Assembly (NCBI GenBank): GCA_963792785.1
Contig: CAWBXO010000004.1
Span: 992,001-1,056,000 of the forward strand
DNA from: CAWIMX01 sp963792785
GTDB taxonomy: Bacteria > Acidobacteriota > Vicinamibacteria > Vicinamibacterales > CAVVIG01
DNA length: 64,000 bases
Reading direction: 5' to 3'
Shown: positions 1 to 7,477 of the stretch, piece by piece
Numbering within the stretch: the first letter of the stretch is position 1
How the letters are laid out: each line of letters opens with the position of its first letter
Made by a program: the position numbers and the translations under genes
Notes under the pieces: generated by a model
Told to the model about the DNA's origin: nothing
Database searches by the model: none
The model's input: only the letters and a program-made list of their open reading frames with translations

Positions 1-2
1 CG

Positions 3-530
3 AGCCTCCGCCTGGGCAACGGCATCGACATCGACGTGAAGCCGGATCAGTCGGGCCAGGAGCTCCACTCCTACGCGACGCTCACCGAGCACACGAAGAT
101 CATCGCGTTCGAGCCGCACCTGCACGCGCCCGGCGTGCGCATGTGTCTCGAAGCGATCTGGGGCCACAACATCCAGACGCTCAACTGCGTGGGTTACGAC
201 CACAACTGGGTGAAGCAGTACGTCTACGATGACGACTCCGCGCCGCTCCTGCCGAAGGGAACGATCGTCCACTTGATCGGGTTCCTCGACACGACGCCGG
301 CCAACAAGAACCTGGCCGACGCGCGCAACTGGGCGGGCGGCGGGCGCCGCTCGGTGTCGAACATGTTCATCGACCTCGGCTACTCGGTGTCGCTCACCGA
401 AGAGCAGTTCCAGGCCGAGATGGCGAAGCGTCGCGCGAAGATGAAGAACCGCAACGACTACGACATCGGCTGCCCGCTCTGCTGGGCGCCGCCGATCGAG
501 ACGCACACCGGCGACGGAGGCCAGCAGTAA
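3..530 (+). CDS. Secreted copper-monooxygenase-like protein, 3' part (5' end outside window)
   Basis: The reading frame is open from the window edge, so this is the C-terminal part of a longer protein; the first in-frame GTG at 36 is not taken as the start. The residues match the C-terminal third of the complete protein encoded at 7461-8768: both have a His-rich stretch before CLEAI, then APLLP.GTI(V/I)H and DARNW. In the complete paralogue this domain follows a heme c domain and resembles the PHM/DBH fold of copper type II monooxygenases. It ends one base before the next gene, with which it forms a pair; the same pair occurs inverted at 6563-8768. The extra C-terminal tail with two Cys (GCPLCW) is absent from the paralogue. 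Activity is not proven for this family. Confidence 0.75.
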   Translation, partial: SLRLGNGIDIDVKPDQSGQELHSYATLTEHTKIIAFEPHLHAPGVRMCLEAIWGHNIQTLNCVGYDHNWVKQYVYDDDSAPLLPKGTIVHLIGFLDTTPANKNLADARNWAGGGRRSVSNMFIDLGYSVSLTEEQFQAEMAKRRAKMKNRNDYDIGCPLCWAPPIETHTGDGGQQ

Positions 531-531
531 C

Positions 532-1437
532 ATGCGCGCGCTCGTGGCGGCCGCGGCCCTGGCGGCCTTCATCTGGGCACCCTCCGCGGGCGCGCAGACC
601 CGCTTCACGTACTCGAGCGGCCAGGGGCTGTCGCCGTCCTACGAAGGCTGGATGCCGAACCCGGACGGCTCGGCGACGATGTACTTCGGCTACATGAACT
701 CGAACTGGCTCCAGGAGTTCGACATCCCGATCGGCCCGGACAACAGCTTTTCGGGGGGCAACCCGGATCAGGGCCAGCCGACGCACTTCTACCCGCGCAG
801 GAATCCGTTTCTCTTCACGGTCAAGGTGCCCAAGGACCTCTCCACCGAGATCGTGTGGACGCTGACGGCGAACGGGCAGACCGAGCACGCGTACGCGTCG
901 CTCAAGTCGGACTACGAAATCGACAACCAGGTGATCTCGACCGAGGTGGGCGGCGACTTCGGGAGCCTGCGCGACGAGCTGCGCGACAACATCCCGCCGA
1001 CGATCGACGTCGACGGCGCCGCCGCGCGCACGGTCAAAGCGGGCCAGCCGCTCGCGCTGGCCGTGGTCGCGACCGACCCCGACAACCTGCCGGCGCGGCG
1101 CGACCGCGCGACGCCGGCCACCGCGAGCGCGATCTACCGTCCGCCGTCGGCGATCGTGCCGCAGAGCGGCCCCGGGCTGCGCTTCTCGTGGATCGTCTAC
1201 CGCGGCCCGGCCTCGCACGTCACGTTCACGCCGGATCAAATGAAGACGTGGACCGACACGCGCGCGTACGGGAACTCGGCGTGGTCGCCGCCCTACTTCA
1301 TCCCCGAGCCGCCGCCCGGCAACCGCTGGGAAGCGACCGCCACGTTCGACCAGCCGGGTACCTACGTGCTGCGCGGCGTGGCGAGCGACGGATCCATCTT
1401 CACCTATCGCAACGTCACGGTCACCGTCACGAAGTAG
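532..1437 (+). CDS. Secreted Ig-like/beta-sandwich protein, partner of the monooxygenase-like protein
   Basis: A 301-residue exported protein of unknown function. A signal peptide covers about the first 21 residues (hydrophobic stretch ending SAGAQ). The middle has a YEGW.PN.DGS motif, a GYMN motif and DQGQPTHFYPRR; the last part (from about residue 150) reads like an Ig-like domain ending in short beta strands and VTVTVTK. It is a clear paralogue of the 304-residue protein at 6563-7477, sharing these motifs in order. ATG lies one base after the upstream stop, so the two are almost certainly cotranscribed and translationally coupled. The last 347 bp are duplicated at 4231-4577. No catalytic residues are recognisable; a binding or structural role beside the heme/copper protein is inferred only from pairing. 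Confidence 0.75.
   Translation: MRALVAAAALAAFIWAPSAGAQTRFTYSSGQGLSPSYEGWMPNPDGSATMYFGYMNSNWLQEFDIPIGPDNSFSGGNPDQGQPTHFYPRRNPFLFTVKVPKDLSTEIVWTLTANGQTEHAYASLKSDYEIDNQVISTEVGGDFGSLRDELRDNIPPTIDVDGAAARTVKAGQPLALAVVATDPDNLPARRDRATPATASAIYRPPSAIVPQSGPGLRFSWIVYRGPASHVTFTPDQMKTWTDTRAYGNSAWSPPYFIPEPPPGNRWEATATFDQPGTYVLRGVASDGSIFTYRNVTVTVTK
1091..1437 (+). repeat. 347-bp direct repeat, copy A (3' end of the Ig-like gene)
   Basis: This segment matches 4231-4577 base for base except for about three substitutions (near 1212, 1239 and 1319). Both copies end exactly at the TAG stop. Copy A is the authentic 3' end of the gene at 532-1437. The near identity means the duplication is recent or is maintained by gene conversion. 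Confidence 0.95.
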
Positions 1438-1464
1438 AGGTCGGACGCCTGCTACGAAACGACG

Positions 1465-1573
1465 TTATTCGACGGTGATGGGGACGTCGAGCGGCGTCAC
1501 GTAGACGCTGTCGTCGGCATAGCCGCGCAGCGTGTAGCGGCCGCGGTGCGCGCCCGGCAGGGCGAGCCGATAG
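1465..1573 (-). pseudogene. C-terminal scar of an Ig-like paralogue (copy 1)
   Basis: Read on the minus strand this encodes GRYTLRGYADDSVYVTPLD followed by a terminal ITVE and a TAA stop. That closely matches the C-terminus of the intact 304-residue protein at 6563-7477 (only about 36 residues kept). The upstream part is lost: homology ends at CCTATCGGCT, the same breakpoint as the second scar at 4904-5013. It is a remnant of a third inverted paralogue, not an expressed gene. Confidence 0.8.
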
Positions 1574-1583
1574 GAAATATTAG
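1565..1583 (+). repeat. 19-bp direct repeat flanking a 2.6-kb segment, left copy
   Basis: AGCCGATAGGAAATATTAG is found here and again, identical, at 4138-4156. Sequence outside the 19 bases does not match on either side. The first ten bases also occur at 5004-5013. The two 19-mers bracket a block with two exported-protein genes, so they look like target duplications or recombination sites of an inserted segment. Confidence 0.7.
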
Positions 1584-1904
1584 CGTCCACGCCGTCACGT
1601 GGCCCGCCGCATCCGTCAACGAATCCAGCGTCCCGCACGTGCACCAGGTGAGCAGCGTCTGCCGCCCCGACCGCTCACGGCTCGGGGCCAGGCGCAGGGT
1701 GTCCAGCGGGCAGGTCGTCCAAAATCCGAAGCCGCGTCACCCGGCAGGGGCAAACCGGCGCGACACGTTACGACACCCGATCACCGACGAACGCTACCAG
1801 TCGCTGGTGAAATCCCTTGTCAAACATGCTGGAATAGCGCCCGATCCGTCCACGAAGCTAGCCGCAGCACGTGGCCTCAGGCACCCGTGCGAAGAGCCGC
1901 CAGA
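1584..1904. other. Intergenic, no gene seen
   Basis: No open frame here has a plausible start, ribosome binding site or recognisable protein. It lies just inside the left 19-bp repeat and downstream of the minus-strand gene ending at 1905. No convincing terminator hairpin was found. Confidence 0.5.
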
Positions 1905-2840
1905 CTACTTCCCGGTATTGACGTACTGGATGCAGTCCCCCTGGTTCTTGAACACGGTGAAGTTGCCCCTCCTGAGGGACTTCCATCCTGACTTCTTGCA
2001 CGCGTCAGCGCTAGTCGCAACCGCCAGGACGGACGCGTCGTGGCTGAACCAATACACTCCAGGTTGCAGCGTAACTGGTTGTTCAGGTGTGAAGATCAGG
2101 CGGTAGATGTCCTCTGGAAACCCCGGAACACTTGGATACACACGGTCGGCGCCGGTGTCTCCCCACGAGAAATGACCCGGAACGCTGTCCGTTGAGAACA
2201 CATCTCCCGCAAAAGAACTGGTATTGACGGGCAGCAGATCACTATTGATATTCGACCAGACGTTCATCCGATATCGAATCGCCGGCGAAGCGGGATTGAA
2301 CGGGTACGAATCGCCACTCCCGCCGTTGGGATCAAAGTAGCCGATCATCTGGTCGAAGGTCGTTGCCGCGGTCAGCTTGAAATACCCGGCGTAGATCCAA
2401 TCGTAGTTGTTCGCCATGGAATAGCCTCGATAGAGGCCGTGGGTCCCATGGCTGCCAGATCCGTCGTAGTAATCGCCGTACGTGCCATCTTCGATGCCGT
2501 TGTTGTCGTAGACGATGGCGCCCGCGTTCTTCAAGGTCAGAGCGAAGCCTGCGTTATCGGGAAACCAGTCGTCCTTCTGCCATTGGTCTATCGGGTATCC
2601 CCAGCTTGGATCATCGGTCAGGAACCGAAACGTGCCGCCCGAGGCATTGTCGCCGTTGGGAATGTCACCTGTCTGGAAATTCCCGCCGGTCATGACGTAG
2701 TAGTACCCGAGTTGATCGATCTGGTTATCTGGCGCGCCGTTGAATTGCGTTGACAACGCACCAACAGAAACGGCCAGGGTCAGCAACGCGAGTATGACGG
2801 ACACGCCAAGAGTGGGTGACGTTCTTCCTGGTTCGCTCAT
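1905..2840 (-). CDS. Exported protein with C-terminal CKKSGW/FKNQGDC motif
   Basis: A 311-residue protein with an N-terminal hydrophobic segment (about residues 10-30, a signal peptide or anchor). The body is rich in Asp, Asn, Gly, Tyr and Trp and probably all-beta. The end carries DACKKSGW followed by FKNQGDCIQYVNTGK; this Cys-containing tail (two Cys about 23 residues apart) is a motif I know from the C-termini of many unrelated secreted bacterial proteins of unknown function. Base composition is visibly less GC-rich than the neighbouring genes. Together with the next gene it forms a two-gene block between 19-bp direct repeats, which suggests horizontal acquisition. No enzyme family is recognised. 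Confidence 0.65.
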   Translation of the reverse strand: MSEPGRTSPTLGVSVILALLTLAVSVGALSTQFNGAPDNQIDQLGYYYVMTGGNFQTGDIPNGDNASGGTFRFLTDDPSWGYPIDQWQKDDWFPDNAGFALTLKNAGAIVYDNNGIEDGTYGDYYDGSGSHGTHGLYRGYSMANNYDWIYAGYFKLTAATTFDQMIGYFDPNGGSGDSYPFNPASPAIRYRMNVWSNINSDLLPVNTSSFAGDVFSTDSVPGHFSWGDTGADRVYPSVPGFPEDIYRLIFTPEQPVTLQPGVYWFSHDASVLAVATSADACKKSGWKSLRRGNFTVFKNQGDCIQYVNTGK

Positions 2841-2871
2841 CTCTTCCCTCCTTCGACTCGCGTGGATTTGC

Positions 2872-3870
2872 CTACTTGTTCGCGTGCACCTTGGCGCGGT
2901 TGGTGAACGACGAATCCTCGTCGATGTGCACCGTGTATGCGCTCGGGTTGACCGCGGGGTCGTAACCGTTGCCCGAGATGCGGTTGTTGATGATCTTGTC
3001 GTTGTCGCCCTGGTCCGCGACCCCGGCCTGGTAGCCGAAGCCTCCGTAGTTGTTGTACAGGCCGTCGCTCGAAATCGTGTTGTTCACAACCTTCACGTTC
3101 GTCTGGCTGCCCGGAGCCGAGGCACAGTCTGCTTCGACGTTCGACAGCCAGATGCCGATATCGTTGTCTTCCACAAGGTTCTGCACGATCTGAATGCCGG
3201 TTGTGAGCGGTCCGCCGTAACACTCGCCTCCGATCACGATGATGCCGCCGGAGGCCGTTGACGTGCCGGTGTAGGAATGGCCGGTCACCGCGTTCTTCAT
3301 GGCAGAGCCCGAGGAACCGTAGCCGAACTGGATGCCGTTCTGAGCGATGTAGGAGACGTGGCCCTCGCCGCTCACGACGTTGTTGCTCACCACCACGTTC
3401 GCGCCGACGCCGTTGACCACGATCCCGCCCTTCTGGTACCGCTCGAACGTGTTGCCCGAGACCTTGCCCGTCGCGCTGCCATCGAGGAAGAACGCCCGAT
3501 AGTAGATGCCTACCCCGTGCTGACTGCCGTTGAGCGGTGATTCGCCGATGTCATGGATCGACGTGTTGATGACGTCCACGGACACGGGACCGGCGTCACC
3601 ATTGACGACGACGCCGTAGTAATTTGCGCCGTAGACCTCCGCGTTCTTGACCGTGCCCCCGGCGCCGTTGCTGTCGTAGTAGATGCCGATATTGCAGCCT
3701 GTTGCATTGACGGGCCAGGCCACGGTGGCACCCGGATTGAGGAGCGCAGCGGTCAGATCGATGCCATCGCGGACGTACCCCGTGGCCGTGCAGCTCGCGG
3801 CTTCGGATGGGACTCCACTCAGGGCGGCGATGCCGATACTTACCAGCAATCCGAACAACAGTCGCTTCAT
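2872..3870 (-). CDS. Exported right-handed parallel beta-helix protein
   Basis: About 332 residues. I start it at the ATG at 3870 (MKRLLFGLLVSIGIAALSG, a good signal peptide preceded by GGGAGGACGAC) rather than an upstream in-frame ATG at 3945 that would hide the signal peptide. From about residue 60 it has repeating turns of the type VVNGV..NVVVSNNVVSGEG and IQIVQNLVEDNDIGIWLSN, typical of pectate-lyase-like parallel beta-helices (NosD/Beta_helix families). Such proteins bind or cleave polysaccharides or act as surface proteins; catalytic residues cannot be assigned. It lies 31 bases upstream of the gene at 1905-2840, probably in one transcript. Confidence 0.7.
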   Translation of the reverse strand: MKRLLFGLLVSIGIAALSGVPSEAASCTATGYVRDGIDLTAALLNPGATVAWPVNATGCNIGIYYDSNGAGGTVKNAEVYGANYYGVVVNGDAGPVSVDVINTSIHDIGESPLNGSQHGVGIYYRAFFLDGSATGKVSGNTFERYQKGGIVVNGVGANVVVSNNVVSGEGHVSYIAQNGIQFGYGSSGSAMKNAVTGHSYTGTSTASGGIIVIGGECYGGPLTTGIQIVQNLVEDNDIGIWLSNVEADCASAPGSQTNVKVVNNTISSDGLYNNYGGFGYQAGVADQGDNDKIINNRISGNGYDPAVNPSAYTVHIDEDSSFTNRAKVHANK

Positions 3871-4230
3871 GTCGTCCTCCCGTCTTGATGGGCAGTGATA
3901 TCTTGTCCGGACACGGACGGTATCCACTTTTGCCTTGAATTGCAATTGTGGATGACAGCTCGAACACCTCTATAACAGCGTGCTCGATCCCGTCACGCAG
4001 ATGGCGCCAGATGCGACAATCCAGGCCAGGTTTTGCGGGCATGAAATCGCCGCCCTCGCCACGACACCGCCAGAGTGGACGGCTGGCGCGGAAGGATTGC
4101 GCTCGACGACCAGCGCGAGTCGCTCTTCACCACGGCAAGCCGATAGGAAATATTAGGGCGGTTGGGGTTCGCATAACGCTGGTTCTCAGACCCCGGGGCA
4201 TCCGGACAGCGCAAATTGGCCCCGATCGCA
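3871..4230. other. Intergenic, holds right 19-bp repeat; no gene seen
   Basis: Apart from the 19-bp repeat (4138-4156), no gene is supported. The first 90 bases upstream of the beta-helix gene are AT-richer than the surroundings and should contain its promoter, but no clear -35/-10 pair stands out. The 74 bases between the 19-bp repeat and the duplicated gene end at 4231 have no match elsewhere in the window. Confidence 0.5.
4138..4156 (+). repeat. 19-bp direct repeat, right copy
   Basis: Identical to 1565-1583. With the left copy it delimits a segment of about 2.57 kb containing the two exported-protein genes. No recombinase or transposase gene lies inside. Confidence 0.7.
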
Positions 4231-4577
4231 CGGCGCGGCGCGACCGCGCGACGCCGGCCACCGCGAGCGCGATCTACCGTCCGCCGTCGGCGATCGTGCC
4301 GCAGAGCGGCCCCGGGCTGCGCTTCTCGTGGATCGTCTACCGCGGCCCGGCGTCGCACGTCACGTTCACGCCGGATCAGATGAAGACGTGGACCGACACG
4401 CGCGCGTACGGGAACTCGGCGTGGTCGCCGCCCTACTTCATCCCCGAGCCGCCGCCCGACAACCGCTGGGAAGCGACCGCCACGTTCGACCAGCCGGGTA
4501 CCTACGTGCTGCGCGGCGTGGCGAGCGACGGATCCATCTTCACCTATCGCAACGTCACGGTCACCGTCACGAAGTAG
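4231..4577 (+). pseudogene. Duplicated 3' end of the Ig-like gene (copy B)
   Basis: Near-exact copy of 1091-1437. It encodes the last 115 residues of the Ig-like protein and keeps its stop codon, but has no signal peptide, no in-frame start of its own near the junction and no 5' part. The frame happens to stay open upstream into unrelated sequence. It is a promoterless fragment that could serve as a substrate for recombination with the intact gene. Confidence 0.85.
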
Positions 4578-4578
4578 G

Positions 4579-4673
4579 GATCAGTACGTAAGGCGGACCT
4601 TCAGGTCCGCCGTGACGCGTGGCGTCCAGCTTCGGCCGGCCGGCACGTCGCGCCGGCCGGCTCATACCTGATC
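4579..4673. repeat. REP-like palindrome cluster
   Basis: Two nested hairpins inside a larger inverted repeat: GGCGGACCT-TC-AGGTCCGCC (4592-4611), CCGGCCGG...CCGGCCGG (about 4635-4660), and outer arms GGATCAG/CTGATCC (4579-4585 and 4667-4673). The first hairpin resembles palindromes at 56753-56770 and 63441-63460. It lies just downstream of the duplicated gene end, where it could also end transcription. Confidence 0.6.
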
Positions 4674-4697
4674 CGTCGTAGGGTCCGCGACGGCGGA

Positions 4698-4883
4698 GTG
4701 AGAATCCGGTTCAATTTTCCGGGGTTCGCCCCGTTCCGCCTGATCAGCTGGAGCGAGTGGTTTGCCGCCTTCGACGGCGACAACCTGATCTTCGTCTACG
4801 ATCACGACCGCGCCGCAGACGGGCACGACGGCCCACGGTATCGCATCGTCAACGCCTCGGACTGGGCGATGGAGATCGGCTGA
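4698..4883 (+). pseudogene. Small open frame, possibly a gene remnant
   Basis: A GTG-started frame of 61 codons with protein-like composition (WSEWFAAFDGDNLIFVYDH) unlike the random Arg/Ala-rich frames nearby. There is no ribosome binding site upstream and it sits between a repeat cluster and a gene scar. It may be the C-terminal remnant of an unrecognised protein. Low confidence; no function can be given. Confidence 0.3.
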
Positions 4884-4903
4884 GGCCTGGGAGGCCACCG
4901 ACG

Positions 4904-5013
4904 TCATTCGACGGTGATCGCGACGTCGAGCGGCGTCACGTAGACGCGGTCGTCGGCGTAGGCGCGCAGCGTGTAGCGGCCGGGGTGCGCGAACGTCAGG
5001 GTGAGCCGATAGG
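4904..5013 (-). pseudogene. C-terminal scar of an Ig-like paralogue (copy 2)
   Basis: On the minus strand this encodes YRLTLTFAHPGRYTLRAYADD and then VYVTPLDVAITVE with a TGA stop, matching the C-terminus of the intact protein at 6563-7477. Homology is cut at the same AGCCGATAGG sequence as the scar at 1465-1573. The stop codon of the serine hydrolase follows within 10 bases, so the breakpoint joins two unrelated genes. Confidence 0.8.
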
Positions 5014-5017
5014 CCGA

Positions 5018-6434
5018 CTACTGCCGCTTCAGAATGAAATGGTCACCGCCCGTATCGAACCGAAGTTCCGTCGCCGGACCATTCGTCCCGCCACGGCGGA
5101 AGGTTAAGATCGAGCTGTTTCGCCGGAAACTCCACCCCGCGATCCACGTCACGGGATCCGCTTCGGCGCCGGCGAGGGACAACATGAGCCCCCGCGGCGT
5201 CTGCCTCACCTCCACGGCCATCTCGCCTCCGTGCCCGAGACCCTTGTACGTGCCGACCAGCGACGAGGCATCCCCAGGAAACGGGCCCGCCGGGCTCGGC
5301 ACCGGCAGCACCGCCGCCGCCAGATCCTCGGTCATCACGGCGATACTGTCCGGTTCGCTGTTCGTCAGGACAACGATCGCCAGTTGCGCCTCGGGATACC
5401 AGTTCACCACCGACGAAAAGCCGAAGCCGCCGCCGTCGTGTCCGATGTACCGGAGACCCCGACGGTCCTCGGCGACGGTGAGCCCCATGGAGTACCGGAG
5501 CGGCGTTCCGTCGTTCAGTGTCGACGGCGTGATCATCTCGGCGTACGACTTCGGTGAGAGCACCTTGCCGCCGTGCAATGCCCGCAGCCAGGTGATCATG
5601 TCCTCCGCGGTCGAACAGAGGGCGCCGGCGGCGTAGATCCCCGTGTACACGACGTCGGGCGCGCGGCGAGTGATGCCGTTTCGCATGCCGTACCCGTACG
5701 CGCGGCGCGGGATGTTCTCTGAGTGGTTGCAGTACATCGAACGTGTCATGCCAAGGGGCCCGAACATCTTCGTCTCAACGTAGTCCTCGTACGACATCCC
5801 ACTCGCCTTCTCGATGACGAGACCGAGGAGCCAGAAGTTGGTGTTGCTGTAGAATCTCCATCGTCCCCGTCGGGAACTGGACCGGATAGTGCCTGATGAC
5901 TTCGTACACCTCGTCACGAGTGGCGGCAGGGTTCCTCATCAGCTGCATGTCGCGAAGCTCCCGCATGTCGCCGAGGTCGGCAATGCCGGAGGTGTGATCG
6001 AGGAGGTGGCGCAGCGTCAGTTGTGTGCCCCGCGCCTCAAAATCCGGCAGCCACTTCGTGATGTCATCGTCGAGACTGAGTTTTCCTTGATCCCGCAGCT
6101 GGAGGATCGCGGCGGCGGTGAACTGCTTGGTGACCGAGGCGATTGGGAGCACCGTGTCCACGGTCATCGGCACGTCGCTCTCGGCGTCAGCCTCGCCGTA
6201 GGCTTTGAGGAGCAGCGTCTCGTGCCCCTTGACCACGGCGGCGACGATGCCGACGGCGCGCTTCTCACGAACGCCGGCGCCCGCCATGGCGTCCAGCCGC
6301 GCGCCGAGGGCCCGGCCGGATTGCGCGGTGACGGTAGCTGCACCAATGGAGACGAGCGCGAGCAGCCCGTAGAGAATGGAGTGGAGCACCCCCCGGTCTT
6401 CACGCGAGGTCGCCGAGAGAACTACCTTCATCAC
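5018..6434 (-). pseudogene. Serine hydrolase, class C beta-lactamase/S12 family, frameshifted
   Basis: The N-terminal part (6434 to about 5865) has a signal peptide, the catalytic SVTK tetrad (SxxK) after TVLPIA and the HLLDHTSG motif. The rest, from RWRFYSNTNFWLLG onward, is in another frame and carries the YSN motif and a GHDGGGFGF segment. The two frames join near 5862-5868; restoring a CG pair would give GT-R-WRFYSN in one frame, so a two-base loss is the simplest explanation. Joined, it would be about 470 residues, normal for beta-lactamase-related hydrolases with a C-terminal lipocalin-like domain. It is a decayed gene or a sequencing error. The palindrome and TTGACA box at 6488-6516 lie upstream. 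Confidence 0.75.
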
Positions 6435-6487
6435 GAGTCACCCCCGCATGTCTGAGCACGGCTCGATCGGTGTCACAGGAGGCGATG

Positions 6488-6516
6488 ACTTTATAGTACA
6501 AAGTGCTCTGTGTCAA
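6488..6516 (-). promoter_or_regulatory. Promoter with operator-like palindrome for the serine hydrolase
   Basis: Minus strand: TTGACA (6516-6511), then ACTTTGTACTATAAAGT (6504-6488). The 17-mer is an inverted repeat ACTTT(R)TA-N-TA(Y)AAAGT and contains a TATAAA-like -10. The TTGACA to TATAAA gap is about 15 bases, slightly short for sigma70. A repressor that binds the palindrome would block the polymerase; the repressor is not encoded nearby. Confidence 0.5.
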
Positions 6517-6562
6517 ATCGACTGTCGCGACCTGGCCACCTGGGCCCTGATCGGAACGGCTG

Positions 6563-7477
6563 CTACTCCACTGTTATGGAAACGTCGAGCGGGGTGACGT
6601 ACACGCTGTCGTCGGCATAGCCGCGCAGCGTATAGCGGCCGGGGTGCGCGAAGGTGATCGTGACCGTGGCGCGGCCGTTCTCCACGTCCTGATTCATGGG
6701 GGAGATCGTGACGCCCTCGGTCGAGCCTCGATAGACAATCCACGTCACGCCGAGCGCGACGCCCGGCTCGTTCCGCACGACGGCCTGCGTCAGCGGGTTC
6801 TCGCGGCGCGGGCCGTTCGCGCCGGGCCCCGGCGTGCCCGTCGGCGTCGCGACCGAGCCGTCAGCGTTGCGCCGCACGGTTCTCGCCCGTCCCACCGGAT
6901 GCCCATCGTCGGCGACGCTCACCGTCACCGTCACGGGCTGCCCCACAGCCACCGTGGCGGGCGGCGGGCCACCGAGCGCGATCGTCGGCGCCTCGTTCGG
7001 CTCGGGCTCGTCGCCGATCTGCGTGATCCCGCCGCGGTTCTCCTGGTAGACGAGCGGCCCCAGCTCCCAGAACGGGAGCAGCGAGGCGTACGCCTTCTCG
7101 GGGCGCCCTTGGACGTTGAGCGTCCAGACGAGATCCTTCTTGCCCCAGTCGGCGGGCACGCGCACCTTGAACACGAACTGCTGGCGGCGCACGTAGAAAT
7201 GCGTGGGCTGGCCCTGATCGGCGCTTCCGGGCTCGATGTGGTTGTCGGGGCCGACCGGCACGTCGATCTCCTCGGCGTAGTTCCGGTTCATGTAGCCGAA
7301 GACCATGTTGAACGAGCCGTCGGCGTTGTGCTCCCAGCCCTCGAACACCGGCACGACGTTCTGGCCGGTGTCGTAGTGCACCTGGGCGCCGGCGGGCGCG
7401 CCGCCGAGGCAAAGCACGGCCGCGACGACGGATCCGGCGAGCACGGCGAGCGCGGACCGGCTACTGCTGATGGTCAT
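6563..7477 (-). CDS. Secreted Ig-like/beta-sandwich protein, intact paralogue
   Basis: A 304-residue exported protein; the signal peptide is hydrophobic to about residue 31 (APAGAQ). It shares with 532-1437 the motifs FEGWEHNADGS, GYMNRNY, DNHIEPG, DQGQPTHFY and a C-terminal Ig-like domain that ends SVYVTPLDVSITVE. The start codon lies 17 bases inside the upstream 435-residue gene, so it is translated from the same message. Two extra copies of its C-terminus remain as scars at 1465-1573 and 4904-5013. Function unknown; the conserved pairing suggests that the two proteins act together outside the cytoplasm. Confidence 0.8.
   Translation of the reverse strand: MTISSSRSALAVLAGSVVAAVLCLGGAPAGAQVHYDTGQNVVPVFEGWEHNADGSFNMVFGYMNRNYAEEIDVPVGPDNHIEPGSADQGQPTHFYVRRQQFVFKVRVPADWGKKDLVWTLNVQGRPEKAYASLLPFWELGPLVYQENRGGITQIGDEPEPNEAPTIALGGPPPATVAVGQPVTVTVSVADDGHPVGRARTVRRNADGSVATPTGTPGPGANGPRRENPLTQAVVRNEPGVALGVTWIVYRGSTEGVTISPMNQDVENGRATVTITFAHPGRYTLRGYADDSVYVTPLDVSITVE

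Noticed and set aside
1584..4137. Integron gene cassette
   Set aside because: No attC-like imperfect palindrome and no integron integrase; the 19-bp repeats are identical direct repeats.
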